DNA of 64,000 nt from Pseudomonas sp. FEN (GTDB lineage Bacteria > Pseudomonadota > Gammaproteobacteria > Pseudomonadales > Pseudomonadaceae), in the NCBI RefSeq assembly GCF_904067045.1, contig NZ_CAJFDC010000036.1, positions 124,001 through 188,000 of the forward strand, given 5' to 3'. Position numbers and translations under genes: made by a program. Under the pieces are notes generated by a model. That model had not been told where the DNA came from and made no database searches. It was given only the letters and a program-made list of their open reading frames with translations. Below, one piece after another: positions 16,982 to 25,057 of this stretch (its first letter is position 1; each line of letters opens with the position of its first letter).

Positions 16982-18639
16982 AATGGTTCTACGATCTGAG
17001 AATAGCAACCAAGCTCATCACTTCGTTTCTGCTGGTGTTGGCGCTGACGGCGGTGATGGGCGTATTCGCCGTCATTCAGCTGGGCCAGGTCAACCAGACG
17101 GCCACCGACATGCGCGAGAACTGGTTGCCCTCCGTGCGCCTGTCCTCGGGCATTCGTTTTTTTGTCGCCAACTACCGGGTCAAGGAGATCCGCTATCTGT
17201 TGTCTGAAGACACGAAGGAACAGGCTCAGTATGAACAGGAAGTTGCCGATGCGCGCAAGGATGTCGACAGCCGCATTGTCCGCTATGAAAAGGAGGGCTT
17301 GATCTCCAGCCCCAAGGAACAAGCGCTGTTCGATACCTTCAAGAGCGACTGGGAGAGCTACCTCGTTATCAGCAAGAAGCTGCTCTCCGAATCCCGGCAA
17401 GGGACAAGGGAACAAGCGATGGTCATCCTCAAGGGGGACTCGAAGCGAACCTTTGACGGTATTGCTGACGATCTGCTGAAGCTGATCGAACTCAACGATG
17501 CCGGTGCGACGGCCGCCAATCAACGTGGTAACGAGATCTACGCCAACGGACGGATGTCGATCATGGCCGCGATCATCGTCGCCCTGCTCGTGGGCATTGC
17601 CCTGGCGTTGTTCATTTCTCGGGCTATCGCCAATCCGCTGAAAATAGCGGCCGGGGTTGCCACTCAGTTAGCGGAGGGCAATCTGGCGGTCAGCATCGAG
17701 TCGGGCTCCAAGGACGAGACCGGTCAGGTGCTCACGGCGATGCAGGCCATGGTCGGCAAGCTCTCGCAGATCATCGGTGAAGTCCGCACGGCCGCCGACA
17801 GCCTGGCCAGCGCTTCCGAGGAGGTCAGCGCCACGGCCCAGTCCATGAGCCAGGCCACCAGCGAGCAGGCGGCCAGTGTCGAAGAGACCAGTGCCTCCAT
17901 CGAGCAGATGAGCGCCAGCATCAACCAGAATACCGAAAACGCCAAGATCACCGATGGCATGGCGAGCAAGGCGGCCAAGGAAGCCACCGATGGTGGCGAC
18001 TCCGTGCAGCAGACCGTCCAGGCCATGAAAAAAATCGCCCAGCGCATCAGCATCATCGATGACATTGCCTACCAGACCAACCTGCTGGCCTTGAACGCGG
18101 CCATTGAAGCGGCGCGGGCCGGCGAGCACGGCAAGGGCTTCGCGGTGGTCGCGGCGGAAGTACGCAAACTGGCCGAGCGCAGCCAAGTGGCCGCGCAGGA
18201 GATCGGTGAGCTGTCCACCAGCAGCGTCGAAATGGCCGAACGGGCCGGGCGCTTGCTGGACGAGATGGTGCCCTCGATCAACAAGACCTCCGATCTGGTT
18301 CAGGAAATCACCGCGGCCTCCGAAGAACAGGCGGCTGGCGTGGCGCAGATCAACACCGCGATGAATCAGCTCAACCAGGTTACCCAGCAAAACGCCTCGA
18401 GCAGCGAGGAGTTGGCCGCCACTGCCGAAGAGATGAGCAGCCAGGCCGAACAGTTGCAGCAGGCGATGAGCTTTTTCACGCTGGAGGCGGCGAACAGCGC
18501 GACCGTCAATGCGCCACAAGGCAAATCACGCTCGGCCGGCGGCGCGGCGCGGACGCTGGTGCGGACACCGCAACCGGTGCTGAACAAGAGCTTCGCCCAG
18601 GCTATCGGGCCTGACGAAAGCGAGTTCACTCGGTTCTGA
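16978..18639 (+). CDS. Methyl-accepting chemotaxis protein with periplasmic four-helix sensor and CheR-tail-like end
   Basis: The 553-residue receptor has a first membrane helix at about 11-31, a helical periplasmic region of about 155 residues, a second helix at about 190-212, then a HAMP segment (NPLKIAAGVATQLAEGNL). A long signalling coiled coil follows, with the tip AYQTNLLALNAAIEAARAGE. Glu/Gln/Ala-rich methylation regions flank the tip. A flexible linker rich in Ala, Gly, Arg and Ser ends in EFTRF. CheR-docking pentapeptides have an aromatic residue at position 2 and F at position 5, which this end satisfies. In P. aeruginosa the operon's receptor is the PAS-containing soluble Aer2/McpB; here it is transmembrane. 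Confidence 0.9.
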   Translation: MKWFYDLRIATKLITSFLLVLALTAVMGVFAVIQLGQVNQTATDMRENWLPSVRLSSGIRFFVANYRVKEIRYLLSEDTKEQAQYEQEVADARKDVDSRIVRYEKEGLISSPKEQALFDTFKSDWESYLVISKKLLSESRQGTREQAMVILKGDSKRTFDGIADDLLKLIELNDAGATAANQRGNEIYANGRMSIMAAIIVALLVGIALALFISRAIANPLKIAAGVATQLAEGNLAVSIESGSKDETGQVLTAMQAMVGKLSQIIGEVRTAADSLASASEEVSATAQSMSQATSEQAASVEETSASIEQMSASINQNTENAKITDGMASKAAKEATDGGDSVQQTVQAMKKIAQRISIIDDIAYQTNLLALNAAIEAARAGEHGKGFAVVAAEVRKLAERSQVAAQEIGELSTSSVEMAERAGRLLDEMVPSINKTSDLVQEITAASEEQAAGVAQINTAMNQLNQVTQQNASSSEELAATAEEMSSQAEQLQQAMSFFTLEAANSATVNAPQGKSRSAGGAARTLVRTPQPVLNKSFAQAIGPDESEFTRF

Positions 18640-18680
18640 TCGACGCCTGGACGCGGGCCCTTTTCATGCAGGAGAGCAAC

Positions 18681-19214
18681 ATGGGCGCATTAACGACTAC
18701 CCGACAGGCGGCCGCGGTTCATATGCAGGAGGCGCAGTATCTGACGTTCCTGCTGGCCGGTGAAATGTTCGCCATCGGTATCCTGGGGATCAAGGAAATC
18801 ATCGAGTACGGCCATGTCACGCCAGTGCCGATGATGCCCGCCTTCGTGCGTGGCGTGATCAATCTGCGCGGTGCCGTGGTGCCGGTGGTGGACCTGGGAG
18901 CGCGTTTCGGGCAGCAGTGTTCGACGGTGACCCGGCGCAGCTGCGTGGTGATCATCGAAGCCAACGCTGATGACCGCCAGGCCCAGGATATCGGTTTACT
19001 GGTCGACACCGTGTCCGAGGTGCTGGAAATCCCGGCGGCCGAGATTGAACCACCGCCGAGTTTCGGTGCGCGTATTCGCGCCGATTTCATCAGTGGCATG
19101 GCCAAGGTCGAGGGCAAATTTGTCATTGTCCTGCAGGTCGATCGGGTGTTGTCCGTGGACGAGATGTCGCAACTGGCGGAGGTCGGTGACAGCCACCCAC
19201 GGCAGGTCCAGTGA
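18681..19214 (+). CDS. cheW: Chemotaxis adaptor CheW
   Basis: A single CheW domain of 177 residues links receptor to kinase. Recognisable parts are YLTFLLAGEMFAIGILGIKEII and RGVINLRGAVVPVVDLGARFG, with the conserved NLRG turn. The start at 18681 is preferred because GGAG lies seven bases upstream; an in-frame ATG at 18666 would place that Shine-Dalgarno inside the coding region. cheR begins 22 bases after the stop. Confidence 0.94.
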   Translation: MGALTTTRQAAAVHMQEAQYLTFLLAGEMFAIGILGIKEIIEYGHVTPVPMMPAFVRGVINLRGAVVPVVDLGARFGQQCSTVTRRSCVVIIEANADDRQAQDIGLLVDTVSEVLEIPAAEIEPPPSFGARIRADFISGMAKVEGKFVIVLQVDRVLSVDEMSQLAEVGDSHPRQVQ

Positions 19215-19236
19215 GTGACCAACAAGGAGCTTCAGG

Positions 19237-20043
19237 TTGAACGGCATCAAGCTCGAGGATCGCGAATTCACCCAGTTCCAGGGCTGGCTCTACGGTGTGT
19301 CGGGCATCAGCCTGTCGCCCGCGAAAAAGGCCCTGGTTGCCGGGCGTCTGTTCAAGCGCCTCAAGTACCACGAGTTGGAGAGCTATGGTGCCTATTTCAA
19401 ACTGATCATGGACAGGGAGAACACTGGCGAGCTGCAGGTGGCCCTCGACCTGTTGACCACCAACGAGACGTACTTCTTCCGCGAACCCAAGCATTTCGAC
19501 TTTCTGCGTCAACAGGTGTTACCCCGCGCGGCGCCAGGCAAGACCTTCCGGGTCTGGAGCGCGGCCAGTTCGTCGGGCGAAGAGCCCTACAGCCTGGCCA
19601 TGACCCTGGCCGAGGGCTTGGGCAGCACACCCTGGGAGGTCGTCGGCTCGGATATCAGCACCCAGGTACTGGCCAAGGCCCGCAGCGGGCACTACCCGAT
19701 GGAGCGGGCGAGCAACCTGCCACCCGCTTTGTTGAATCGCTATTGCCTCAAGGGCATTGGCCAGCAGGCCGGCACTTTTCTGATCGACAAGGCCCTGCGC
19801 CAGCGGGTGAGCTTCATCCAGGTCAACCTGAACGACAACCTGCCGCAATTGGGCGAGTTCGAAATCATTTTCCTGCGCAACGTGATGATCTACTTCGATC
19901 AGGAGACCAAGCGCAAAGTGGTCAACCGTCTCATGCCGTTTCTCCGGCGCGGCGGCTACTTCATCATCAGCCACTCGGAAAGCCTGCACGGCGTCAGCGA
20001 CGCGTTCAAGCTGGTGGCTCCTTCCATCTATCAAAAGCCATGA
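19237..20043 (+). CDS. cheR: Chemotaxis protein methyltransferase CheR
   Basis: CheR methylates receptor glutamates using S-adenosylmethionine. The 268-residue protein shows the N-terminal helical domain, TNETYFFREPKHFDFL, the SAM-binding region FRVWSAASSSGEEPYSLAM, and FLRNVMIYFDQETK. The start is TTG at 19237, with AAGGAG seven bases before it; it gives the N-terminus MNGIKLEDREFTQFQ, and no ATG lies closer. The stop overlaps the start of cheD by four bases. Confidence 0.94.
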   Translation: MNGIKLEDREFTQFQGWLYGVSGISLSPAKKALVAGRLFKRLKYHELESYGAYFKLIMDRENTGELQVALDLLTTNETYFFREPKHFDFLRQQVLPRAAPGKTFRVWSAASSSGEEPYSLAMTLAEGLGSTPWEVVGSDISTQVLAKARSGHYPMERASNLPPALLNRYCLKGIGQQAGTFLIDKALRQRVSFIQVNLNDNLPQLGEFEIIFLRNVMIYFDQETKRKVVNRLMPFLRRGGYFIISHSESLHGVSDAFKLVAPSIYQKP

Positions 20044-20576
20044 AGGTCACCATTGCCATGGACGTCGAGGAAATCTACCTGGCTCCCGGAAGCCTGTGCT
20101 TTCGCAACAGTCCCACCCGGATCCATACGCTGTTGGGGTCTTGTGTTTCCATGGTTGTCTGGCATCCGGTACGCAAGCTGGGCGGGATATCCCATTGCCT
20201 GCTGCCAGGCCGTCGACAGCGTGGCGTGGCGCTGGACGGCAGCTATATCGACGAAGCCTTCGAGTGGCTGATGCGCAACATTCAGGCCTATCAGAGCGAG
20301 GCCAGCGAGTATCAACTGAAGTTGTTCGGCGGTGGTGAGATGTTTCCCGAACAATCGCGCGATTATCCCGCGGGGGATGTTGCCGGTCTGAACCGCGCGG
20401 CCGTCACCACCATCGCGGCGCGTCTGCGGTTGTCGCCGTGTGCCATGGACCTGGGGGGAACCGGGCATCGCAGCCTGATCTTCGACACCCGCAACGGTGA
20501 TGTCTGGGTCCGGCATCTCTCTTTGCATACGGCGGAGGGCTGCTATGAAAAAAATAAGCGTACTGCTAGTCGATGA
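20040..20576 (+). CDS. cheD: Receptor glutamine deamidase CheD
   Basis: CheD deamidates receptor glutamines and can bind CheC-type phosphatases. The 178-residue protein has the catalytic Cys35 in LLGSCVSM and His52 in GGISHCLLPG, followed by LKLFGGGEMF and the C-terminal IFDTRNGDVWVR. Start and stop overlaps with cheR (ATGA) and with cheB (32 bases) show tight coupling. The extended C-terminus (about 25 residues past the core) is encoded by the sequence also used by cheB's ribosome-binding site. Confidence 0.92.
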   Translation: MKVTIAMDVEEIYLAPGSLCFRNSPTRIHTLLGSCVSMVVWHPVRKLGGISHCLLPGRRQRGVALDGSYIDEAFEWLMRNIQAYQSEASEYQLKLFGGGEMFPEQSRDYPAGDVAGLNRAAVTTIAARLRLSPCAMDLGGTGHRSLIFDTRNGDVWVRHLSLHTAEGCYEKNKRTASR

Positions 20577-21612
20577 CTCCGCCGTGGTCCGCCAGGTGCT
20601 GATGGCGATTCTCGACCAGGCACCGGATATCGAGGTGACGGTAGCCGCCGACCCGATCTTCGCCATGGACAAAATGGCCAAGGCCTGGCCGGATGTGATT
20701 GTGCTCGACGTGGAAATGCCACGCATGGACGGCATTACCTTCCTGAAAAAAATCATGGCCGAGCGTCCCACCCCGGTGGTCATCTGTTCCTCGCTGACTG
20801 AGCGTGGCGCCGAGACCACCTTGCAGGCGCTCGCGGCCGGGGCGGTGGATATCATCACCAAGCCACAGGGCGGCGTTAAGCACTTCCTGCTCGAGTCCGC
20901 CGCTCATCTGCTCGCGGCCGTGCGTGGCGCGGCCGGCGCCAATGTCAAGAACCTCACCCCGCGTGCCGCCACGCCACGCCTTGAGGTCGCCGCCAAGCTG
21001 AGCGCCGATGCGATGTTATCGGCGGCCGGCAGCCAGGCGATGGCCCAGACCACCGAGCGCATCGTCGCCATCGGCACTTCCACGGGCGGGACCCAGGCGC
21101 TGGAGGCGCTGCTCACCGCATTGCCGAGAGTCTGCCCGGGGATTGTCATCGTTCAGCATATGCCGGAGAAATTCACCGCCTCCTTTGCCCAGCGCCTCAA
21201 CGGCTTGTCGCAGATTGAAGTCCGTGAGGCGCAAAACAATGATCGGGTACTGCCTGGCCTGGCACTGATCGCCCCGGGCGGCAAGCACATGATGCTGGTG
21301 CGTAACGGTGCCTACTACCATGTGCAGGTGGCGGACGGTCCGCTGGTCAATCGCCATCGTCCGTCGGTGGATGTGCTCTTTCGCTCGGTGGCCAAGTTCG
21401 CTGGCAAGAACGCCACCGGTATCATCATGACCGGCATGGGGGACGATGGTGCGCGTGGCCTCAAGGAAATGGCTGATGCCGGTGCCGCGACGGTGGCCCA
21501 GGACGAGGCCAGCTGCGTGGTGTTCGGCATGCCCAGGGAAGCCATCAAGCTGGGCGCCGCCAAACGCGTCCTGTCCTTGCAGGATATGCATCTGGCGGTA
21601 CTGGGCAAGTAG
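20545..21612 (+). CDS. cheB: Protein-glutamate methylesterase CheB
   Basis: CheB removes methyl groups from receptors. The 355-residue protein has a receiver domain with Asp55 in IVLDVEMPRMDG, a linker of about 40 residues, and the methylesterase domain. Catalytic Ser179 is in AIGTSTGGTQ, His205 in VQHMPEKF, and the Asp in MTGMGDDGARG (300/301). ATG at 20545 is preceded by GGAGG; an upstream in-frame ATG would extend into cheD without a ribosome site. It is the last gene of the nine-gene operon. Confidence 0.95.
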   Translation: MKKISVLLVDDSAVVRQVLMAILDQAPDIEVTVAADPIFAMDKMAKAWPDVIVLDVEMPRMDGITFLKKIMAERPTPVVICSSLTERGAETTLQALAAGAVDIITKPQGGVKHFLLESAAHLLAAVRGAAGANVKNLTPRAATPRLEVAAKLSADAMLSAAGSQAMAQTTERIVAIGTSTGGTQALEALLTALPRVCPGIVIVQHMPEKFTASFAQRLNGLSQIEVREAQNNDRVLPGLALIAPGGKHMMLVRNGAYYHVQVADGPLVNRHRPSVDVLFRSVAKFAGKNATGIIMTGMGDDGARGLKEMADAGAATVAQDEASCVVFGMPREAIKLGAAKRVLSLQDMHLAVLGK

Positions 21613-21793
21613 TGCTAATCCCCCACCCTCTCCCCGGGAACGTTTCCCAGTCAGCACATTTGCGCTACCGACGCCTCAATCATTGCGCCAAGTCAGGAGG
21701 GGTTCAGGACTCGGCTGTATGATGTTTAGAAATATGCGGTAATAAAAAATCCGATCAGTGCCAACCGGTAAGCCGTTCTCCAGGATAAGACCC

Positions 21794-22849
21794 ATGCCCG
21801 ACCCGCAGCCCTTGACCCCCCTGGAACCGGAAAAACCTTCCGCCTCGCTGGGCGAACAAGCCCGCTCGATGGGCCTGCGCGCCAATCGCTTCGTCGCGCT
21901 CACGGGCCTGCAAGGCAAAGGCCTTGCGCTGCTCGTCGGGTTGCTGGCTTTTGTCTGGATCGTCGGCGGTATCTACAAGGTCCAGCCCGACGAGCAAGGT
22001 ATCGTCCTGCGTTTCGGTAAATGGGTCGATACCACCGAGGCCGGTTTGCACTACCACCTGCCCTTCCCCATCGAAACCGTCCTGCTGCCCAAGGTCACCA
22101 CGGTCAACCAATTGCAATTGGGCCACGGCCCCGCGCTTGGCCTGAATGACAGCAGTCTGTCCCGCGACAAGCAGATGCTCACCGGCGACGAGAATATCGT
22201 CGAAGCCGATTGCGCGGTGTTCTGGCGGATCAAGGATGCCGGGCAGTTTCTGTTCAGCATGGACAAGCCCGAATTCGCCATCAAGCTGGCCGCCGAGAGT
22301 GCGCTGCGCGAAGTCATCGGGCGCACGCCGATCCAGGCGGCCCTGTCCGACAAGCGCCAGCAGATCGCCGAGGAAACCAAGGCGCTGTTGCAAGACTTGC
22401 TCGATGCGGAAAAAGCCGGCGTTTTGATCACTCAGATCCAGTTGCAGCGCGTCGATCCCCCACCAGCGGTGATCGATGCTTTCAACGATGTGCAGCGGGC
22501 CCGGGCCGACCAGGAGCGCGAGCGCAACGAGGCCGAGTCCTACGCCAACGACATTCTTCCACGGGCCCGAGGCGAAGCGTCCCATATCAATCAGGAAGCC
22601 GAAGCCTATAAGGCCCAGGCGGTGAACCTGGCTGAAGGCGACGCGAAAAGCTTCCTGGCGGTGTACGAAAGTTATGCACAGGCCAAGGATGTGACCAGCT
22701 GGCGCTTGTATATGGAAAGCACTGATGAAGTGCTGAAAAAAGCCTCCAAGGTGATTATCGATACGTCCGGCAAGGGGGTCTCGGGTGTAGTGCCCTATAT
22801 GCCGCTGTCGGAACAGGACAAGCGTGCGGCCAAGGAGCAGACCCGATGA
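21794..22849 (+). CDS. HflK-like SPFH/stomatin membrane protein
   Basis: The 351-residue protein has an N-terminal cytoplasmic segment, a single membrane helix (about 42-62, LLVGLLAFVWIVGGIYKV), then the SPFH fold starting DEQGIVLRFGKWVDTTEAGLHYHLPFPIETV. A long helical region rich in Glu/Arg/Ala follows (QRARADQERERNEAESYAND). HflK-type proteins regulate FtsH protease. The gene is not in the usual hfq-hflX setting; a second hflKC pair is therefore expected elsewhere (inference). An in-frame GTG at 21758 would add 12 residues, but ATG 21794 has AGGA eight bases upstream. The last four bases overlap the hflC-like gene. Confidence 0.85.
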   Translation: MPDPQPLTPLEPEKPSASLGEQARSMGLRANRFVALTGLQGKGLALLVGLLAFVWIVGGIYKVQPDEQGIVLRFGKWVDTTEAGLHYHLPFPIETVLLPKVTTVNQLQLGHGPALGLNDSSLSRDKQMLTGDENIVEADCAVFWRIKDAGQFLFSMDKPEFAIKLAAESALREVIGRTPIQAALSDKRQQIAEETKALLQDLLDAEKAGVLITQIQLQRVDPPPAVIDAFNDVQRARADQERERNEAESYANDILPRARGEASHINQEAEAYKAQAVNLAEGDAKSFLAVYESYAQAKDVTSWRLYMESTDEVLKKASKVIIDTSGKGVSGVVPYMPLSEQDKRAAKEQTR

Positions 22850-23727
22850 AATCGCGCATTCGTGTTGCCCTGGTGATCCTTTCGCTGCTTGCCCTGTGGG
22901 GACTGGGCTCGTCGCTGTATACCGTCGACGAATCCCAGCAGGCGCTGGTGGTGAGGCTGGGGGCACCCACCGAACCGGTGCGTACCCCCGGGCTGAAACT
23001 CAAGGTACCGCTGATCGATACCGTCATCTATTACGACACCCGCATCCTGACCCTGGCACCGCCTTCCGAGCAGGTGATTCTCGGTGACCAGAAACGCCTG
23101 GAGGTGGAAACCTATGCGCGTTATCGCATCGTTGACCCGCTGCGTTTCTATCAGGCCCTGCGCACGGTTGACCAGGCCAATGCGCAATTGACCCAATTGG
23201 TCAGCTCTTCGCTGCGCCGGGAATTGGGGCAGGTCATGCTCAAGTCGCTGTTGTCCGCCGAGCGGCCGAAGATTGTCGAGCATATCCAGACCGAGGTGGT
23301 GGAGAAGGCTCGGCCCCTGGGTATTGAAGTCACCGAAGTACGTTTTCATCGGGCCGACCTGCCGTTCGAAACCAGCCAGGCGATCTATGATCGGATGAAG
23401 TCCGAGCGTCAGCGTGAGGCCAAGGAACTGCGGGCCCAGGGCTTCGAATGGGCGCAACAGATTCAGGCCAATGCCGAGCGCGAACGGGCCGTGCTGATCT
23501 CCGAAGCGCAACGGCAAAGCCGCATCACCCGTGGCGAAGCCGATGCCCTGGCGAACCGGATCTCCTCCCAGGCGTTCGACAAGGACCCCGAGTTCTACAA
23601 GTTGTACCGCAGCCTGCAGACCTATCGGCAGTCCTTGTCCGAATCCGCGCCGACGCTGGTGCTGTCACCGGATACGGCGTTCCTCAAGGATTTCAAAAGC
23701 GGCCCGGTGGTGAATAGCCGACCCTGA
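22846..23727 (+). CDS. HflC-like SPFH/stomatin membrane protein
   Basis: The 293-residue partner of the preceding gene has an N-terminal membrane helix (about 6-25), the SPFH opening VDESQQALVVRLGAPTEPVRTPGLKLKVP, then a helical region with SERQREAKELRAQGFEWAQQIQANAERERAVL. HflC family members show the same helical stretch followed by the conserved DKDPEFYKLYRSLQTYRQSL. It starts with ATGA overlap, so the two subunits are probably made in equal amounts and form a multimeric ring as HflKC do. The C-terminus is the usual HflC length. Confidence 0.87.
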   Translation: MKSRIRVALVILSLLALWGLGSSLYTVDESQQALVVRLGAPTEPVRTPGLKLKVPLIDTVIYYDTRILTLAPPSEQVILGDQKRLEVETYARYRIVDPLRFYQALRTVDQANAQLTQLVSSSLRRELGQVMLKSLLSAERPKIVEHIQTEVVEKARPLGIEVTEVRFHRADLPFETSQAIYDRMKSERQREAKELRAQGFEWAQQIQANAERERAVLISEAQRQSRITRGEADALANRISSQAFDKDPEFYKLYRSLQTYRQSLSESAPTLVLSPDTAFLKDFKSGPVVNSRP

Positions 23728-23790
23728 CGCCCGCCAGGGTGAACAGGGTCTTCGCCACATTCAGATACTCTCCATGAGCCGGGAACAGAC

Positions 23791-25032
23791 ATGATGGCAA
23801 GCGTTTCAATCCGCTCCAGCCGGCTGCGCCTGATGGCCGCCGCCGTGGGTCCGGGGCTGGTGGTGATGCTGGCGGATACCGAGGCCGGCAGTGTGATCAC
23901 CGCCGCGCAGAGTGGCGCGCAATGGGGCTATCGGTTGCTGTTGCTGCAGTTCCTCATCATTCCCCTGCTGTATACCGCGCAGGAACTCTCGATCCGCCTG
24001 GGGCTGGGAACGGGCAAGGGCTTCGGTGAGCTGGTGCGCCAGCGGTTTGGCCGGGGCATTGCGTTACTGTCCCTGGGGACCCTGGTTCTCAGTTGCTTCG
24101 GCGCCCTGGTGACCGAGTTGAGCGGTTTGGCCGGGGTCGGCCAGCTCTTCGGCGTGCCTCTGTGGGAAACCATCAGTGTGCTGGTGGCGCTGATTTTCGC
24201 CATGGTCTGCACGGGTTCCTACCATGGCGTCGAACGCGTCGCGATTTGCCTGGGCATATTCGGCGTGGCCTTTATCGCTGTGGCCTGGAACGCTCATCCC
24301 GATATCCGGCAGATCGCGGCGCAGTGGTACCAGATGCCGCTGCACGACAGTTCCTATCTTTATCTGCTGGCCGCCAATCTGGGCACCAGCGTCATGCCGT
24401 GGACGGTGTTCTACCAACAGTCGGCGTTGATCGACAAAGGCCTGGGGGTCAGGCACCTGAAAGCGGCGCGTATCGAAACCTTGCTCGGCGCTACCCTCTG
24501 CCAGGTGCTCACGGCTGCCGTGGTGATTGCCGCGGCGGCGTGTTTCAACCGCTCCGACGCTTCCTTCACCTTGACCAGCGTGCCGCAACTGGCCGATGCC
24601 TTTACCGCTTCCCTGGGCCAGACGGTCGGGCGCGGGGTCTTTGCCATGGGCCTGGCGGGAGGAGCGTTGGTGGCCACTATCGTGGTTTGCCTGACCGTGG
24701 CCTGGGGCGTCGGTGAGGCCACTGGCCGGCGGCATTCGCTGGAGCAGCGTCCCACCGAGGCACCCTGGTTCTACGCGGCATTCGCTGGCATGTTGCTGGC
24801 GGCCGGCGTGCTGGTGGGGTCCGGGGTCAATCTGGTCGAGCTGTCGATCTTCACCGGGGTGGTCAACGCGCTATTGCTACCGGCTGTGCTGGGGCTTCTC
24901 TATGGGTTGGCGCGCACGCAGTTGAGCGGGGCTTTCCGGTTGCAGGGTTGGTATGCGCGGGTGGTAGGCCTGGTGTTCGGGGTTGCCTCCCTTACCGGCC
25001 TGTTCTGTGGTGTGGGAGGTTTGCTGAATTGA
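23791..25032 (+). CDS. NRAMP-like metal transporter with altered metal-binding residues
   Basis: The 413-residue protein has about eleven hydrophobic segments and the NRAMP opening GPGLVVMLADTEAGSVITAAQSGAQWGYRLLLLQ. Aligned by the SGAQWGY segment, the canonical DPGN in helix 1 becomes E31-A32-G33-S34. In helix 6, where NRAMP has A-x-x-M-P-H, this protein has TSVMPWTVFYQQSAL (M202, W204). Both key residues D and N, and the His, are replaced while the Met is kept. Transport of a metal other than Mn/Fe, or a different coupling, is likely (inference). It lies 63 bases after the hflC-like gene and 25 before the TerC-like gene. Confidence 0.8.
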   Translation: MMASVSIRSSRLRLMAAAVGPGLVVMLADTEAGSVITAAQSGAQWGYRLLLLQFLIIPLLYTAQELSIRLGLGTGKGFGELVRQRFGRGIALLSLGTLVLSCFGALVTELSGLAGVGQLFGVPLWETISVLVALIFAMVCTGSYHGVERVAICLGIFGVAFIAVAWNAHPDIRQIAAQWYQMPLHDSSYLYLLAANLGTSVMPWTVFYQQSALIDKGLGVRHLKAARIETLLGATLCQVLTAAVVIAAAACFNRSDASFTLTSVPQLADAFTASLGQTVGRGVFAMGLAGGALVATIVVCLTVAWGVGEATGRRHSLEQRPTEAPWFYAAFAGMLLAAGVLVGSGVNLVELSIFTGVVNALLLPAVLGLLYGLARTQLSGAFRLQGWYARVVGLVFGVASLTGLFCGVGGLLN

Positions 25033-25057
25033 TGACGATGGTTGCGGGAGCGGCAAG

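Noticed and set aside
19215..20576. 453-residue frame spanning cheR and cheD
   Set aside because: Only its last 178 codons are a gene (cheD); the rest is cheR in the wrong frame, so it is not a fusion.
21636..21648. Near-palindrome GGGAACGTTTCCC before the hflK-like gene
   Set aside because: Five-base arms only and no match to a regulator box I can name; too weak to call.
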